Counted from the stretch's first letter, positions 25,836 through 35,638 are shown. The stretch: 64,000 nucleotides of DNA from Chryseolinea sp. (GCA_025923195.1 JAICGJ010000007.1:18022-82021), one strand, 5' to 3'. The notes: generated from the letters alone by a model not told the origin. Program-made: numbers and translations.

Positions 25836-25864
25836 AAAAAAACAGGGGGAATTGCTTCCCCCTG
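25836..25864 (-). terminator. Terminator between cutC and the TonB receptor
   Basis: CAGGGGGAA (25843-25851) pairs perfectly with TTCCCCCTG (25856-25864) around a four-base loop. Seven T residues follow on the minus strand (A-run 25836-25842), so it terminates the receptor gene and may slow transcripts from cutC. Confidence 0.88.
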
Positions 25865-25894
25865 CCTAACCAAATTAAACCCGATCCCTTATTC

Positions 25895-28783
25895 CTACCT
25901 ATCGCGTTTAGCCTTGATCGGAAACGTGCCAAACTGCCCCACAGTCATACTGCCATTAAGGTTATCTTCCGCGATGATCGCTTTTACTTGAACAGGCATT
26001 GTATTTCCGCCCTGTCCGGTAACTTCATAGGCGAATGATAACTCATTGCCTTTCAGCGCTACTGAACTAAGCGGCGTATTCGAATTGAATTTTTTGTTTG
26101 TAATAGATCCAGAATAAGCGTCGCCGTTCTTAGTGATCGACAATGTTCCTTCACCTCCCTGCGGGGACTCAATTGTATATTGCCATGTACCCTCCGGGTT
26201 GACAACTGCGGTCGAGTCGGTTGCCGGCAATTTGATGGCAGCTGCTGCGGCTTGCCCGCGTGCACCTCCACCGTTACCGCCTTGCCCGAAGCCTCCACCT
26301 GCGCGCTGCTGTTGTGGTTGTCCGCCACCTGCATCCATGCCTCCGCTGTCACCACCACCATCCTTCAAATCGTCGTTGTTGATAGATCTGGTTCTTCTTG
26401 GACGCGGTCCTTCTACGCTCATCTTACCCAGACGGTAACTGAGGTTTATCCGGAAGCCCATATTATGTAAAACATTTAAACTCTTCTGTTGGAAATTTTC
26501 AGAACTTGATTCAGTTCTGATCTTGAAAGCGGGGGTAAAGAAATTCTCCGCGCCAAATCCTATGCTTCCTCTCTTTTCATTGAACTCCTTCCTCACACCC
26601 AGGCTATATATTCCAAAACCTCCTCTGGTACCCTGTAACTGGACATCCCGTCCTCTGTAGAAGCTAAAGAATTGTAATCCCCATCCCTTAGCGATGCTGT
26701 AATTACCAAAAATACGTCCGCTAACCACCCAACCTTCATTATGTGAGGCAATATTGTCGTCAAGCACGGCATAGTATAAATCAGAGCCTCCGTTAAGCGA
26801 AAACTTGCCTATGTTCACATTCGCAAAGACGCTCAAACCGTAAGCATTCTCTGTGCCTATATTTTGATATGTAGTTAAAATCTTTCCGTCCTCTTGTGGA
26901 ATACGTACACGCTGTATCGACCCCGTTGTATTTCTAACGAACGAAGTAAAATTTAGCGATGTGCCTTTTATGTACGCGCTATACGATAATTCATAGTTAT
27001 TTGTGAACTCAGGATCAAGAGTGGGATTACCTTCCGAAATATCGATCTCATTTGAATTCTGCCGGTTTGGATTTAAGAATTGGATCGAAGGCCGTTGAAT
27101 ACGTCGGTTATAGGCGACTTTAATCATATTCCCAGCCTTCAGTTTTTTGGAAAGGTTAACACTTGGCACGAAAACTCCATACGAAGGGATTTCAATGTTG
27201 CTTTCAACCTTGCTAAAAGCGTCAATATTAGTGTATTCATACCTGGCTCCTGCTTTCAGACTGTAGTCGTTCTTAAGAGACAACGTGTAAGCGACGTAAC
27301 CTGCAAGCACATTCTGATCATAGTTAAGGTTGTTATCATACTGCGGGGTTGTGACAGGTTCATACTGACCATCACCGTTATCTTCAAAGCGCGAGTAATT
27401 GCTGTATGCACTTCGCATAATATCCTTACCACCCAGCTCAAGCATCTGGTTTGAACCAATCGGTGTTTGGAAATCCGCCTGAACTGCAATTTCCTGATTA
27501 TAGCTGTCGTTGAGATTTACAAAGGAATTGGTTGAAGGAGAATTTATTTCTTCCAGCAATTGGTTTTGAAAATCATTGTTCCGGTTATTCTTACTGTAAA
27601 GCGCCAAAAGGCTGAATTCTTTTTGCGGTTTTTCATAGAGACGCGTGTACGTTAAATTGATGTCCACAGTATTAGACAAATCCTCGGTTACGACATCCTG
27701 CAGGGTGCTCCTGGTAAAGATATCATCTTGCGAATATAGAGTAAGCAACCCATCTTGATAACTCTTATGATTACGTGCCCCGAAACGAACTGAGGCAGCC
27801 AGTGAGTTCTTCTTGTCAATATCATAGTCCCAGCCCAGTGTATAGTTGCCAAACAATCCCTTGCTCCGCGTATCGGCCTTTTGCAAATTGAGATTTTGAA
27901 TGCCATCGGTTGTTGTGATCTGGCTATTTTCAAAACTTCCGTCAATATTATAGTTGGCCCGACCCCAACCGCCCAACGAAAAGCCCATATTCTTTGTGCG
28001 GTAATTTCCATTCAAACCCAGGTTTGAACCACGATTTCCAACACCGGTATTGATGTTAAGGGTCGCGCCTTCCAGTGTGTTTTTCTTAGTGATGATGTTG
28101 ATAATGCCACCGGTACCTTCAGCATCATACTTGGCCGAAGGGGAGGTAATGACTTCAACGGACTTAATTTCATCAGCCGGAATTTGCTTAAGCGCATCCG
28201 ATATGCTGCTTGCCATGATAGTTGAAGGCTTATTGTTTACCAGTACCCTAATGTTCTGACTGCCACGAAGGGAAACATTTCCGTCAAGATCGACAGAAAG
28301 CATCGGAACTCTTTTCAATACATCAGTTGCATCCCCACCTTTAGAGGTAATATCATTTTCGGCATTGTAGATCGTCCTGTCTACGCGTTCTTCGATCAGC
28401 TGTTTCTGACCTTCAACAACAACTTCGTTCAATACTTTCGTACTCGTTCCTAGTTTGACAATCCCTAAGTTCACATCATCCCGCTTGTCGGCTACTTTAA
28501 TATTTTCAATGGTCTGTGTCTCGTATCCAATAAATGAAATGGCAACGCTATAGGTACCTGCTGGAACTTTAGGTATCACAAATTTTCCTTTGTCATCGCA
28601 GACCGCGCCATCGACAGGCTTTTGCGTAGTGGGGTCCAACAAAGCAACGTTTGCATACTCAACAGGCTGGTTAGTCTCCGCATCTACAACGGACCCAAGA
28701 ATTTTTCCGTTGCCCTTCTCCTCCTGGGCCACCAGAGATGAACTCACACATAACACAAGTAGCAGCGATAAAATCCTTTTCAT
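25895..28783 (-). CDS. TonB-dependent outer-membrane receptor with C-terminal add-on domain
   Basis: 962 residues. Signal peptide (MKRILSLLLVLCVSSSLVAQ), a carboxypeptidase-regulatory-like domain (about 28-110), a plug domain (about 140-230: DVLKRVPMLSVDLDGNVSLR, YDAEGTGGIINIIT), then a long barrel of the outer_membrane_beta-barrel_3 type ending near residue 790 (GFRINLSYRLGKM). Unusually, this is followed by a Gly/Gln/Ala-rich linker (about 810-850) and a small beta domain of about 95 residues starting GTWQYTIESPQGGEGTLSIT. The ligand is unknown; no SusD partner is encoded, so it may take up a siderophore or peptide. A LytS/LytTR system starts 279 bp away on the other strand. Confidence 0.9.
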   Translation of the reverse strand: MKRILSLLLVLCVSSSLVAQEEKGNGKILGSVVDAETNQPVEYANVALLDPTTQKPVDGAVCDDKGKFVIPKVPAGTYSVAISFIGYETQTIENIKVADKRDDVNLGIVKLGTSTKVLNEVVVEGQKQLIEERVDRTIYNAENDITSKGGDATDVLKRVPMLSVDLDGNVSLRGSQNIRVLVNNKPSTIMASSISDALKQIPADEIKSVEVITSPSAKYDAEGTGGIINIITKKNTLEGATLNINTGVGNRGSNLGLNGNYRTKNMGFSLGGWGRANYNIDGSFENSQITTTDGIQNLNLQKADTRSKGLFGNYTLGWDYDIDKKNSLAASVRFGARNHKSYQDGLLTLYSQDDIFTRSTLQDVVTEDLSNTVDINLTYTRLYEKPQKEFSLLALYSKNNRNNDFQNQLLEEINSPSTNSFVNLNDSYNQEIAVQADFQTPIGSNQMLELGGKDIMRSAYSNYSRFEDNGDGQYEPVTTPQYDNNLNYDQNVLAGYVAYTLSLKNDYSLKAGARYEYTNIDAFSKVESNIEIPSYGVFVPSVNLSKKLKAGNMIKVAYNRRIQRPSIQFLNPNRQNSNEIDISEGNPTLDPEFTNNYELSYSAYIKGTSLNFTSFVRNTTGSIQRVRIPQEDGKILTTYQNIGTENAYGLSVFANVNIGKFSLNGGSDLYYAVLDDNIASHNEGWVVSGRIFGNYSIAKGWGLQFFSFYRGRDVQLQGTRGGFGIYSLGVRKEFNEKRGSIGFGAENFFTPAFKIRTESSSENFQQKSLNVLHNMGFRINLSYRLGKMSVEGPRPRRTRSINNDDLKDGGGDSGGMDAGGGQPQQQRAGGGFGQGGNGGGARGQAAAAAIKLPATDSTAVVNPEGTWQYTIESPQGGEGTLSITKNGDAYSGSITNKKFNSNTPLSSVALKGNELSFAYEVTGQGGNTMPVQVKAIIAEDNLNGSMTVGQFGTFPIKAKRDR

Positions 28784-29061
28784 TTATGTAGGTTAATAAG
28801 ATTAAAAAATCCGGCCTATAACATCGATGTATAGTGTCCAGTAATATAACTGCAAAGAAAATATATAGTTGCGATTCAAAATCCGATATTAGACGATCGA
28901 GCTTTTCCATTCGACATATCCTCAAACTGCTCGACTATCGCGAAAGGTAATCCAGAATTGTCCAATCCGTCGATCCAATTTTGCAGACGGTAGAAAAATC
29001 GTAGGAAGTCGTTTTCGTTTCTTTTGGAAGGGTTACCTTTAGTCACAAATAATATCCATTC

Positions 29062-30153
29062 ATGGCTGTCTTCTTTCACCGGAATCGTGTGCTTTTACTG
29101 CATCTTTCGTTTTGGTGCGTGTATTTGTCATTTAATTTATATCAGATAACAGTGTTTCAGCGTGCCCGCGGCATTGAATGGGGACAGCTATTTACGTCAG
29201 CGACTGTGCAGCTCATTTTCACGGTGGTCATTGCCTATCTAAATTACTTTTACACGTGGCCGCGTTTCCTTAACTCTAAGAAAATATGGCGATACGTCGT
29301 CGAGTTTTCCATACCCTTTGCTCTGCTAATTACCGCGCGGGTTCACCTTCACCGTTTCCTGATAGATGGGTACACGAGGCAGAATGAATATTTCTACTCA
29401 AGTTTCTTTATTGTGCAGATAACCGCTGTTACCCTATTTATAGTGCTCTTTGTGGGGATGCTGCGATTTGCTGTGGATTGGTTTGAATTCGAATCACGGA
29501 AAAAAGAGGTTGAGAACGAACGATTGACAGCGGAACTTAACTTCCTTAAAGCTCAAATCAATCCGCATTTTCTGTTTAACACACTGAATAACTTGTATTA
29601 TCTCGCATATACAAAATCGGAAAACACCACAGAGGTTATTGCAAAGTTATCACAGATGATGAGGTATATGATCTATGATTCCAATCATCCGCGCGTTTTA
29701 CTTACCAAGGAAATTGAATACATGCAAAATTACATCAGCTTGGAACGACTGCGTCTCAATGATCAGATCCCAATCCAGTTTAAAATTCATGGCAGTACCG
29801 AAAACATATGGATTGCCCCGCTTATTTTCATAACGTTCCTTGAAAATGCATTCAAACACGGTGTCAGTAATAATAACTCGAATGCCTGGGTAAAAATCAA
29901 CATCCAGTTGCAGGATAAAGAGTGTATATATACCGTTGAGAACAGCAAAGCGTCAACAACAAACAATACCGGAAAATCAGGAATCGGACTACGAAATGTG
30001 GAGCGCCGTTTGGAGTTAAGTTATCCGGGTCAGTATAAGATTAAGGTTGAGGACAAACCCGATGTTTATTTTGTTCAGCTTAACATTTCCCTTAGCGACA
30101 GCTACGCGCCAAAGCCCGTTCCAGCAATGACTGTCGCACTTGCTCATGGCTAA
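29062..30153 (+). CDS. LytS/YehU-type sensor histidine kinase
   Basis: 363 residues. Four hydrophobic helices in the first 140 residues form the membrane sensor (for example LLLHLSFWCVYLSFNLYQ, TVTLFIVLFVGMLRF-like segments), followed by a short coiled coil and a His_kinase domain with the phosphoacceptor in AQINPHFLFNTLNNLYYLAY. The ATPase part has PLIFITFLENAFKHGV (N box) and GKSGIGLRNVERRLEL (G box). It signals to the LytTR regulator encoded 37 bp downstream. It is divergent from the TonB receptor, so receptor control is a possible but unproven role. ATG 29062 is the only start that keeps the first helix. Confidence 0.93.
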   Translation: MAVFFHRNRVLLLHLSFWCVYLSFNLYQITVFQRARGIEWGQLFTSATVQLIFTVVIAYLNYFYTWPRFLNSKKIWRYVVEFSIPFALLITARVHLHRFLIDGYTRQNEYFYSSFFIVQITAVTLFIVLFVGMLRFAVDWFEFESRKKEVENERLTAELNFLKAQINPHFLFNTLNNLYYLAYTKSENTTEVIAKLSQMMRYMIYDSNHPRVLLTKEIEYMQNYISLERLRLNDQIPIQFKIHGSTENIWIAPLIFITFLENAFKHGVSNNNSNAWVKINIQLQDKECIYTVENSKASTTNNTGKSGIGLRNVERRLELSYPGQYKIKVEDKPDVYFVQLNISLSDSYAPKPVPAMTVALAHG

Positions 30154-30190
30154 AGGGCAATTGGCAATTAAATGGTAAATTACGATTCAG

Positions 30191-30916
30191 ATGAAATTGA
30201 ATTGTGTTATCGTTGAAGATGAACCTTTGGCCAGAAATCTGTTGGTGGACTATGTCCGGAAAGTCCCTTCGCTAAATCTAGTAGATGCTTGTTCGAGTCC
30301 CATTGCCGCCTTGGATGTACTGCGCAACAACACCATTGACCTCCTCTTTCTCGACGTTCAAATGCCAGAGCTCACAGGAATTTCCCTGCTGAAGGTCTTG
30401 CAAAAAAGACCACTGGTTATTTTGACCACAGCATATTCCGACTACGCTCTGGAAGGCTATGAACTGGATATCGTAGACTATTTATTGAAACCCATCACCT
30501 TCGAACGGTTCTTGCGGGCCGTTGACAAGGCAGCACAGCGACTTGAACCCAGAACACCGGCACCCACCTTCGCGAAGGTGCAGCAAGTAGCAGAGCAACC
30601 ATTTGTCTTTGTGAAGGACGGCACGAAACTGGTGAAAATTATCTTCGACGATATATTATATGTAGAGGGACTCAAGGACTATGTCACAATCCATTTGAAA
30701 AATCAGAAGATTACCAGCCTGCAACGCCTGAAAACGTTAGAAGATGAATTACCCCCTGATAAGTTCATCAGAATCCATAACTCATTCATCGTAGCATTGC
30801 ATGCCATTGATTCCGTCCATAAAAACAATGTTCAGGTCCGTAATGCTATGCTTCCGATAGGTGAAACTTATAAAAAATCATTCAGGGAGTTCATCGAAAA
30901 AAATCGAATGCAATAG
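30191..30916 (+). CDS. LytTR-family response regulator
   Basis: 241 residues. A receiver domain (CVIVEDEPLARNLLVDYV, phosphoacceptor Asp in LLFLDVQMPELTG, conserved Lys in VDYLLKPITFERF) is joined to a LytTR DNA-binding domain (about 140-241: FVFVKDGTKLVKI, YVEGLKDYVTIHL, FIRIHNSFIVAL). It is the partner of the upstream LytS-type kinase. The 37 bp gap between them holds the short AT-rich repeat GGCAATTGGCAATTA, reminiscent of the word repeats elsewhere. Confidence 0.95.
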   Translation: MKLNCVIVEDEPLARNLLVDYVRKVPSLNLVDACSSPIAALDVLRNNTIDLLFLDVQMPELTGISLLKVLQKRPLVILTTAYSDYALEGYELDIVDYLLKPITFERFLRAVDKAAQRLEPRTPAPTFAKVQQVAEQPFVFVKDGTKLVKIIFDDILYVEGLKDYVTIHLKNQKITSLQRLKTLEDELPPDKFIRIHNSFIVALHAIDSVHKNNVQVRNAMLPIGETYKKSFREFIEKNRMQ

Positions 30917-31105
30917 TGTTGCCGTTGCCCGCTCACAGCCCTGACAGGATTACTCGAAACTCTGGTAAACGTGAGAGCCGACGATAGCAAAACGTACTGA
31001 ATTCTGCAACTATAAGATTTATTTCAACTCGATATGGTAAGCAGAGTTCTGAAGCATGCTCTGCGAAGCAGTAGGGTATCGGCAACCACTGCCATCCTGA
31101 TGCTC

Positions 31106-31134
31106 AAAAAAAAGCCTGCGACTAAATCGCAGGC
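31106..31134 (-). terminator. Terminator of the C-methyltransferase gene
   Basis: GCCTGCGA (31114-31121) pairs perfectly with TCGCAGGC (31127-31134), five-base loop, followed on the minus strand by eight T residues (31113-31106). Confidence 0.88.
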
Positions 31135-31167
31135 ACGGGATAGTAGCAATTGAACTTGCGTAGACTT

Positions 31168-32424
31168 TCAGGCAGCTTCTCCAAACCTTGTGGCCTTGAT
31201 CACCCTCGTGTCAGGTATGAAGACTACAAATTCGCAGTCCCACTCCGCCACATAAGAAAGCTGCTCGATGATCTCATCTTTAAGATTCCAGGGGAAAATG
31301 ATTATATAGTCCGGCCGGGTCGCTCTAATTCTTGCTTCCGGACATACTGGGATATGGCTACCAGGAAGATATTTGCCTTGTTTCGAAGGCGCGGCATCAA
31401 CTACATATTGAATCAAGTCATCACCCTTCACGCCGGCGTAATTTAACAATGTATTACCCTTAGCGGCCGCACCATATCCTACTACTGTCTTGCCAGCTTG
31501 CTTTTTCTCTAAGAGGAACTCCAGCAGCCTGTACTTGACGGAATTTACACGCTCTTGGAAGTTTTGGTAGTAGTGCAGTGTGGTAATACCGGCTGCTTCT
31601 TCTTTCGCCAGCATTTGCTTCACGCGAGGCGATATTTCTTTGCTCGGGTCGTTTGCGTGTTTAGCGAAGATCCTGAGTGATCCACCATGCGTGGGTTGCT
31701 CCTCAACATCAAACATTTCAAGGTCGTGTGACTCGAAGATTTTCTTTACAGTAGTAAATGACAAATAAGAATAATGTTCGTGATAGATTGTATCGAACTG
31801 GCAATCCTCCACGAGTCGCAGCAAATGTGGAAACTCCATCGTGATCACGCCCTCCGGCAGAAGTGCTACTTTGAGACCTTCAACAAAGTCATAAATGTCT
31901 GGAACGTGGGCCAGCACATTATTGCCAACGAGCAAGTTTCCTTTTTGGCGCCTTTGACTCAATTTTTGGGCGAATTCAGTGCTAAAATATTCTGTGATCG
32001 TCGGAATGCCTTTAAGAATCGCCACGTTCGCGGTATTTTTACTTGGCTCGACACCTAACACGGGCACACCCTTGTTTTTGAAATGCTGCAGAAGATACCC
32101 ATCGTTGGATGCGATTTCTATTACGAGTGAGTCTTCATTGTACCCAAACCTGGCGATCATGCTCTCAACATATTGGCGCGCATGCTCTACCCAACTTTTG
32201 GAATAGGATGAAAAATACACATACTCACTATTAAATATTTCCTTCGCCTTTTTGTACTCATCGACTTGTACCAAGTAGCATTTGTCGCATACAAAAATGG
32301 TTAGGGGATAATAGTCTTCCGGTTCATTAAGTTGTTCTACCGACAAAAATGAATTGGAGGGGGGGCAATTAACTAAGTCCACGAATTTAATCGTGAGCGG
32401 ATTCTTACAAAAACGGCAGTTCAT
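31168..32424 (-). CDS. Sugar C-methyltransferase-like SAM-dependent enzyme
   Basis: 418 residues with the three-part layout of TylC3/NovU-type deoxysugar C-methyltransferases: an N-terminal zinc-binding cysteine cluster (CRFCKNPL and CDKCYLVQ), a Rossmann methyltransferase domain with motif I VIEIASNDGYLLQHF and VGNNVLAHVPDIYDF, and a C-terminal domain (VVGYGAAAKGNTLLNYAG, DAAPSKQGKYLPGSHIPV). Such enzymes add a methyl to a carbon of an NDP-keto sugar. No deoxysugar or polysaccharide cluster is adjacent, so it is an orphan here; an SDR protein lies 260 bp upstream on the same strand. Confidence 0.9.
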   Translation of the reverse strand: MNCRFCKNPLTIKFVDLVNCPPSNSFLSVEQLNEPEDYYPLTIFVCDKCYLVQVDEYKKAKEIFNSEYVYFSSYSKSWVEHARQYVESMIARFGYNEDSLVIEIASNDGYLLQHFKNKGVPVLGVEPSKNTANVAILKGIPTITEYFSTEFAQKLSQRRQKGNLLVGNNVLAHVPDIYDFVEGLKVALLPEGVITMEFPHLLRLVEDCQFDTIYHEHYSYLSFTTVKKIFESHDLEMFDVEEQPTHGGSLRIFAKHANDPSKEISPRVKQMLAKEEAAGITTLHYYQNFQERVNSVKYRLLEFLLEKKQAGKTVVGYGAAAKGNTLLNYAGVKGDDLIQYVVDAAPSKQGKYLPGSHIPVCPEARIRATRPDYIIIFPWNLKDEIIEQLSYVAEWDCEFVVFIPDTRVIKATRFGEAA

Positions 32425-32683
32425 GGGGCATTTTATGAATTAAAAGTTCAACTATAGATATATAATTAAGCCTGACATAAGTCAAATTTAGATTGTCCCA
32501 TTGTTCTCATTAATGATAGAAGTCATGAAGCGCCAAGATTTTTATCTAATTCCTGTAACCAGGTATTTTAACACAAATGTCCTTTCCAGACTGCGCGACC
32601 GAACGCATCAATCTTATGCCGCAAATGCAGTCGATTACCGGCCTCTTTCGAGAAAAAAATTTGCTTGGAGATTCAAGTCGAAG

Positions 32684-33598
32684 TTATGCCATAGTTGCGG
32701 TTATGCCACTCTTATAGGGGGTAGCTTTCATGCCAAACGCGTTCGCAACCTTACTGCTGTCAAAGATGTAATCGCTCTCGAATTGATACATCATCTCCAC
32801 AAACTCCCGGAGGACGGGGATAAATACGCCCAGGATTCTTACAAGGAATTTGGGCATACTGTTTACCCCCTTGTATTGGCGGCCAGTTGCCTCGCAAGCG
32901 ATGCGAACATAGTCTTCTCCACTGATGATCTCCGTACTGGTAAGCGCATGCCAAGTCTGATTATAGGCGCCAGGCGTATTACCCAGCAAAGCAACAGTTG
33001 TGCCAGCATCAGGCGTGTATGTAAAAGTGTGAATAGTTTTAGGATCGCCAATCCATTGCGGAGATTTCGCGGCTTTGATTCGCTTGGTCACAGTTTCATA
33101 AGTCACGCTTTGCGTAACGCCAGGGCCGTAAAAGTCAGCCGACCGGACGATCATGCCGGAAATATTTTTTGCTTTCATTTCATCCAGCAACATCATAGCA
33201 ATCCGTGCGCGAATTTCCCCTTTCTTGCTAATAGGATTGAAGGGAGTATCTTCCTTCATGGACCCGGACACTTGTCCGTAGGCGTAAACATTATCAAAGA
33301 ATACCAATTTGCAGTTATGCTTTTTACAGGCATCAATGGTGTTTCGCATGATCTTAGGCCATTGATCTTTCCAAACTTTTGTGTCATACTTCAAGCCGGC
33401 CATGAGGTAAGCGACATCGCTACCTGCAACCGCCCTTTCGGTTTGTAAATAGTCCAGCAAGTTCGCAGACACTGTTTCATCACTGCTATTAACTTTCCGG
33501 GGATTTCTGCTCACTTGCCTGATTTTATCAGTGTATTGTGGCAGCCGTTTGGAAACCTCTATTCCGATCGTACCATTGGCTCCAAGTATGGTCTGCAT
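32684..33598 (-). CDS. NAD(P)-dependent epimerase/dehydratase-like SDR protein
   Basis: 304 residues of the extended SDR family. The nucleotide motif ILGANGTIGIEVSKRL sits at the very N-terminus, NLLDYLQTERAVAGSDVAYL follows, and YGPGVTQSVTYE lies downstream. The active-site Tyr-x-x-x-Lys is not in a standard position (VYAYGQVSGSMKED), so it may be a binding or NmrA-like protein rather than an oxidoreductase. A long open frame lies antisense to it (32501-33448), which is an artefact of codon bias. Confidence 0.8.
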   Translation of the reverse strand: MQTILGANGTIGIEVSKRLPQYTDKIRQVSRNPRKVNSSDETVSANLLDYLQTERAVAGSDVAYLMAGLKYDTKVWKDQWPKIMRNTIDACKKHNCKLVFFDNVYAYGQVSGSMKEDTPFNPISKKGEIRARIAMMLLDEMKAKNISGMIVRSADFYGPGVTQSVTYETVTKRIKAAKSPQWIGDPKTIHTFTYTPDAGTTVALLGNTPGAYNQTWHALTSTEIISGEDYVRIACEATGRQYKGVNSMPKFLVRILGVFIPVLREFVEMMYQFESDYIFDSSKVANAFGMKATPYKSGITATMA

Positions 33599-33750
33599 GT
33601 GTCAGGGGTTATGATCTTGCGACGACAGACAAATAGAATTGAATTTCCTTTAAGTTAGGGTATGCAAGGGTTATTTCCCAAGGTCATCGCAGTGGCATAT
33701 CGAAAACTTTTCGGATGTTATTAGTCTGCGGCGGAATGTCGAGAATACAG

Positions 33751-35289
33751 CTACCCTGCCCAACCATCCCTGTCCAGGCTTCTGTACTGAATGGCCTCTG
33801 CCAGATGTTCTGTTTTTATGTCGGCAGATCCGGCCAAATCGGCGATCGTGCGTGAGACTTTAAGGATCCTGTCGTAGGCGCGGGCGGAAAGTCCCAGCCT
33901 TTCCATTGCTGTTTTCAATAGACTTTTTCCTGCCTCATTGACGCCACAGATTTCCTTCACTTGATTTGATGCCATCATAGCATTGCAATAAACGGATTCC
34001 TGGTGCTTGAATCGGTCAGCTTGAATTTGGCGGGCATGCACTACGCGTTCACGAATTTCCTGACTGTTTTCCGATCTTCTGTTCGCCGTCATCTCGTCAA
34101 AGCTTACGGGGACGACTTCAACGTGCAAGTCGATGCGGTCAAGCAACGGTCCGCTTATGCGGCTGAGGTAACGCTGAACAACTCCGGGGCCACAGACACA
34201 CTCTTTTTCGGGATGGTTATAATAACCACAAGGGCATGGATTCATACTGGCTATGAGCATAAAATTAGCGGGATATTCCAGCGATACCTTGGCCCTTGAA
34301 ATGGTTACGCGCCGTTCCTCCATTGGCTGACGCATCACCTCAAGCACAGTGCGTTTAAATTCCGGTAGCTCATCGAGGAAGAGGACTCCGTTGTTTGCCA
34401 ATGAAATCTCTCCAGGCTGTGGGTTTCCACCTCCACCCACCAGGGCTACATCTGAAATTGTATGATGCGGAGCGCGAAATGGCCTCGTTGTCATTAATGA
34501 AGCGTTGCGCTGTATCCTTCCTGCTACCGAATGAATCTTGGTGGTCTCCAGAGCTTCATTTAACGTCAACGGCGGCAGTATGGTGGGAAGTCTCTTCGCC
34601 AACATTGTTTTTCCCGCACCAGGTGGACCTATCATGATCACGTTATGTCCTCCAGCAGCTGCAATTTCGAGGGCGCGTTTAATGTTTTCCTGGCCCTGAA
34701 CATCCTTGAAATCCGTGTCATAATGATTCAATTTCGTTGCAAAAACTTCATGTGCATCTACGTGGATTGAGTCAATGGTTGTATTGCCCTCCAAGAAACT
34801 CACAGCTTGTCGAAGGGAACTTACAGGATACACTTGTAAGCCGTCGACAATGGCGGCTTCCTTCGCGTTGTCGGCCGGCAGAATAAAACCTTTGAAGTTT
34901 TCGCGCTTCGCCTGGATGGCTATGGGTAATACACCTTTAATAGGACGCAACGTTCCATCTAGAGTTAATTCACCCATGATGATAAAGTCCTCCAGCTTAT
35001 CGGTAGCGATTTGTGAGGATGCTTTTAGTATACAAAGGGCAATTCCTAAGTCATACGCAGAGCCTTCCTTTCGTATATCGGCCGGTGCAAGATTAACGAC
35101 AGTCTTATTGCGAGGCATGAAAAAATCGCCGCTCTTGATAGCGGATTCAACCCGGTGCTGACTTTCCTTGACGGCGCTGTCGGGCAATCCGCTCATATAG
35201 AACCTGATTCCCTGCCCGACATTCACTTCCACCATGATGGTACGCGCGTCAACACCATGGACTGCTCCTCCATAGGTTTTAGCTACCAT
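33751..35289 (-). CDS. comM: ComM/YifB-family Mg-chelatase-like AAA+ ATPase
   Basis: 512 residues. N-terminal YifB domain (VNLAPADIRKEGSAYDLGIA), AAA+ core with Walker A IGPPGAGKTMLAKRLP and Walker B NNGVLFLDELPEF, the zinc-like cysteines in MNPCPCGYYNHPEKECVC, and a C-terminal helical domain. ComM is a hexameric helicase that aids branch migration during natural transformation. It follows a small membrane/coiled-coil gene by 16 bp in the same direction. The ComEA-like protein at 7143 would be a companion if the organism is naturally competent. Confidence 0.95.
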   Translation of the reverse strand: MVAKTYGGAVHGVDARTIMVEVNVGQGIRFYMSGLPDSAVKESQHRVESAIKSGDFFMPRNKTVVNLAPADIRKEGSAYDLGIALCILKASSQIATDKLEDFIIMGELTLDGTLRPIKGVLPIAIQAKRENFKGFILPADNAKEAAIVDGLQVYPVSSLRQAVSFLEGNTTIDSIHVDAHEVFATKLNHYDTDFKDVQGQENIKRALEIAAAGGHNVIMIGPPGAGKTMLAKRLPTILPPLTLNEALETTKIHSVAGRIQRNASLMTTRPFRAPHHTISDVALVGGGGNPQPGEISLANNGVLFLDELPEFKRTVLEVMRQPMEERRVTISRAKVSLEYPANFMLIASMNPCPCGYYNHPEKECVCGPGVVQRYLSRISGPLLDRIDLHVEVVPVSFDEMTANRRSENSQEIRERVVHARQIQADRFKHQESVYCNAMMASNQVKEICGVNEAGKSLLKTAMERLGLSARAYDRILKVSRTIADLAGSADIKTEHLAEAIQYRSLDRDGWAG

Positions 35290-35305
35290 GGCAAAAAAAA
35301 TTTAG

Positions 35306-35638
35306 CTAGGGATTCTTCGAAGAAGGCGTCTGTTGCGTCGGCAGTTGGGATTCTGACTTTGCTTGTTCTTGAAGATCGAAAAGTTTTGCCTTTAACGTGT
35401 TGAGCTCGTGCGTGAGTGCACCTTTTTCTTGTTGTGATTCGCGAGAGATAAACCATGACCAGATAACGTCTATTATTACTAAAATTAAACCTAACAGTGT
35501 TCCATATTTGAACCAGGGAACGTATTGAACCATACTAAATAACATTTGCGTATTATTTTCAAGTATCAGGGTGAAGATGAATGCCCCAAGACTGAATGCA
35601 GTCATAATTGCATAGAAAATAAGTCTGTTTTTTGTCAT
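35306..35638 (-). CDS. Small membrane protein with coiled-coil tail
   Basis: 110 residues. Two hydrophobic helices (about 7-25 and 42-62: LIFYAIMTAFSLGAFIFTLI and KYGTLLGLILVIIDVIWSWF) are followed by a Gln/Lys/Glu-rich segment with heptad spacing (ALTHELNTLKAKLFDLQEQA) and a polar tail. The fold resembles LapA-like bacterial membrane proteins. It lies 16 bp upstream of comM and is likely co-transcribed with it. No function is known. Confidence 0.72.
   Translation of the reverse strand: MTKNRLIFYAIMTAFSLGAFIFTLILENNTQMLFSMVQYVPWFKYGTLLGLILVIIDVIWSWFISRESQQEKGALTHELNTLKAKLFDLQEQAKSESQLPTQQTPSSKNP

Noticed and set aside
28876..29079. 67-codon minus-strand frame
   Set aside because: It overlaps the kinase start, matches no family, and has no promoter or terminator; possibly chance although its composition is protein-like.
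32501..33448. 315-codon open frame on the plus strand
   Set aside because: It lies antisense across the SDR gene 32684-33598, has unnatural composition (many Cys, His, Arg, Ser), no family resemblance, and mirrors the codon bias of the real gene.
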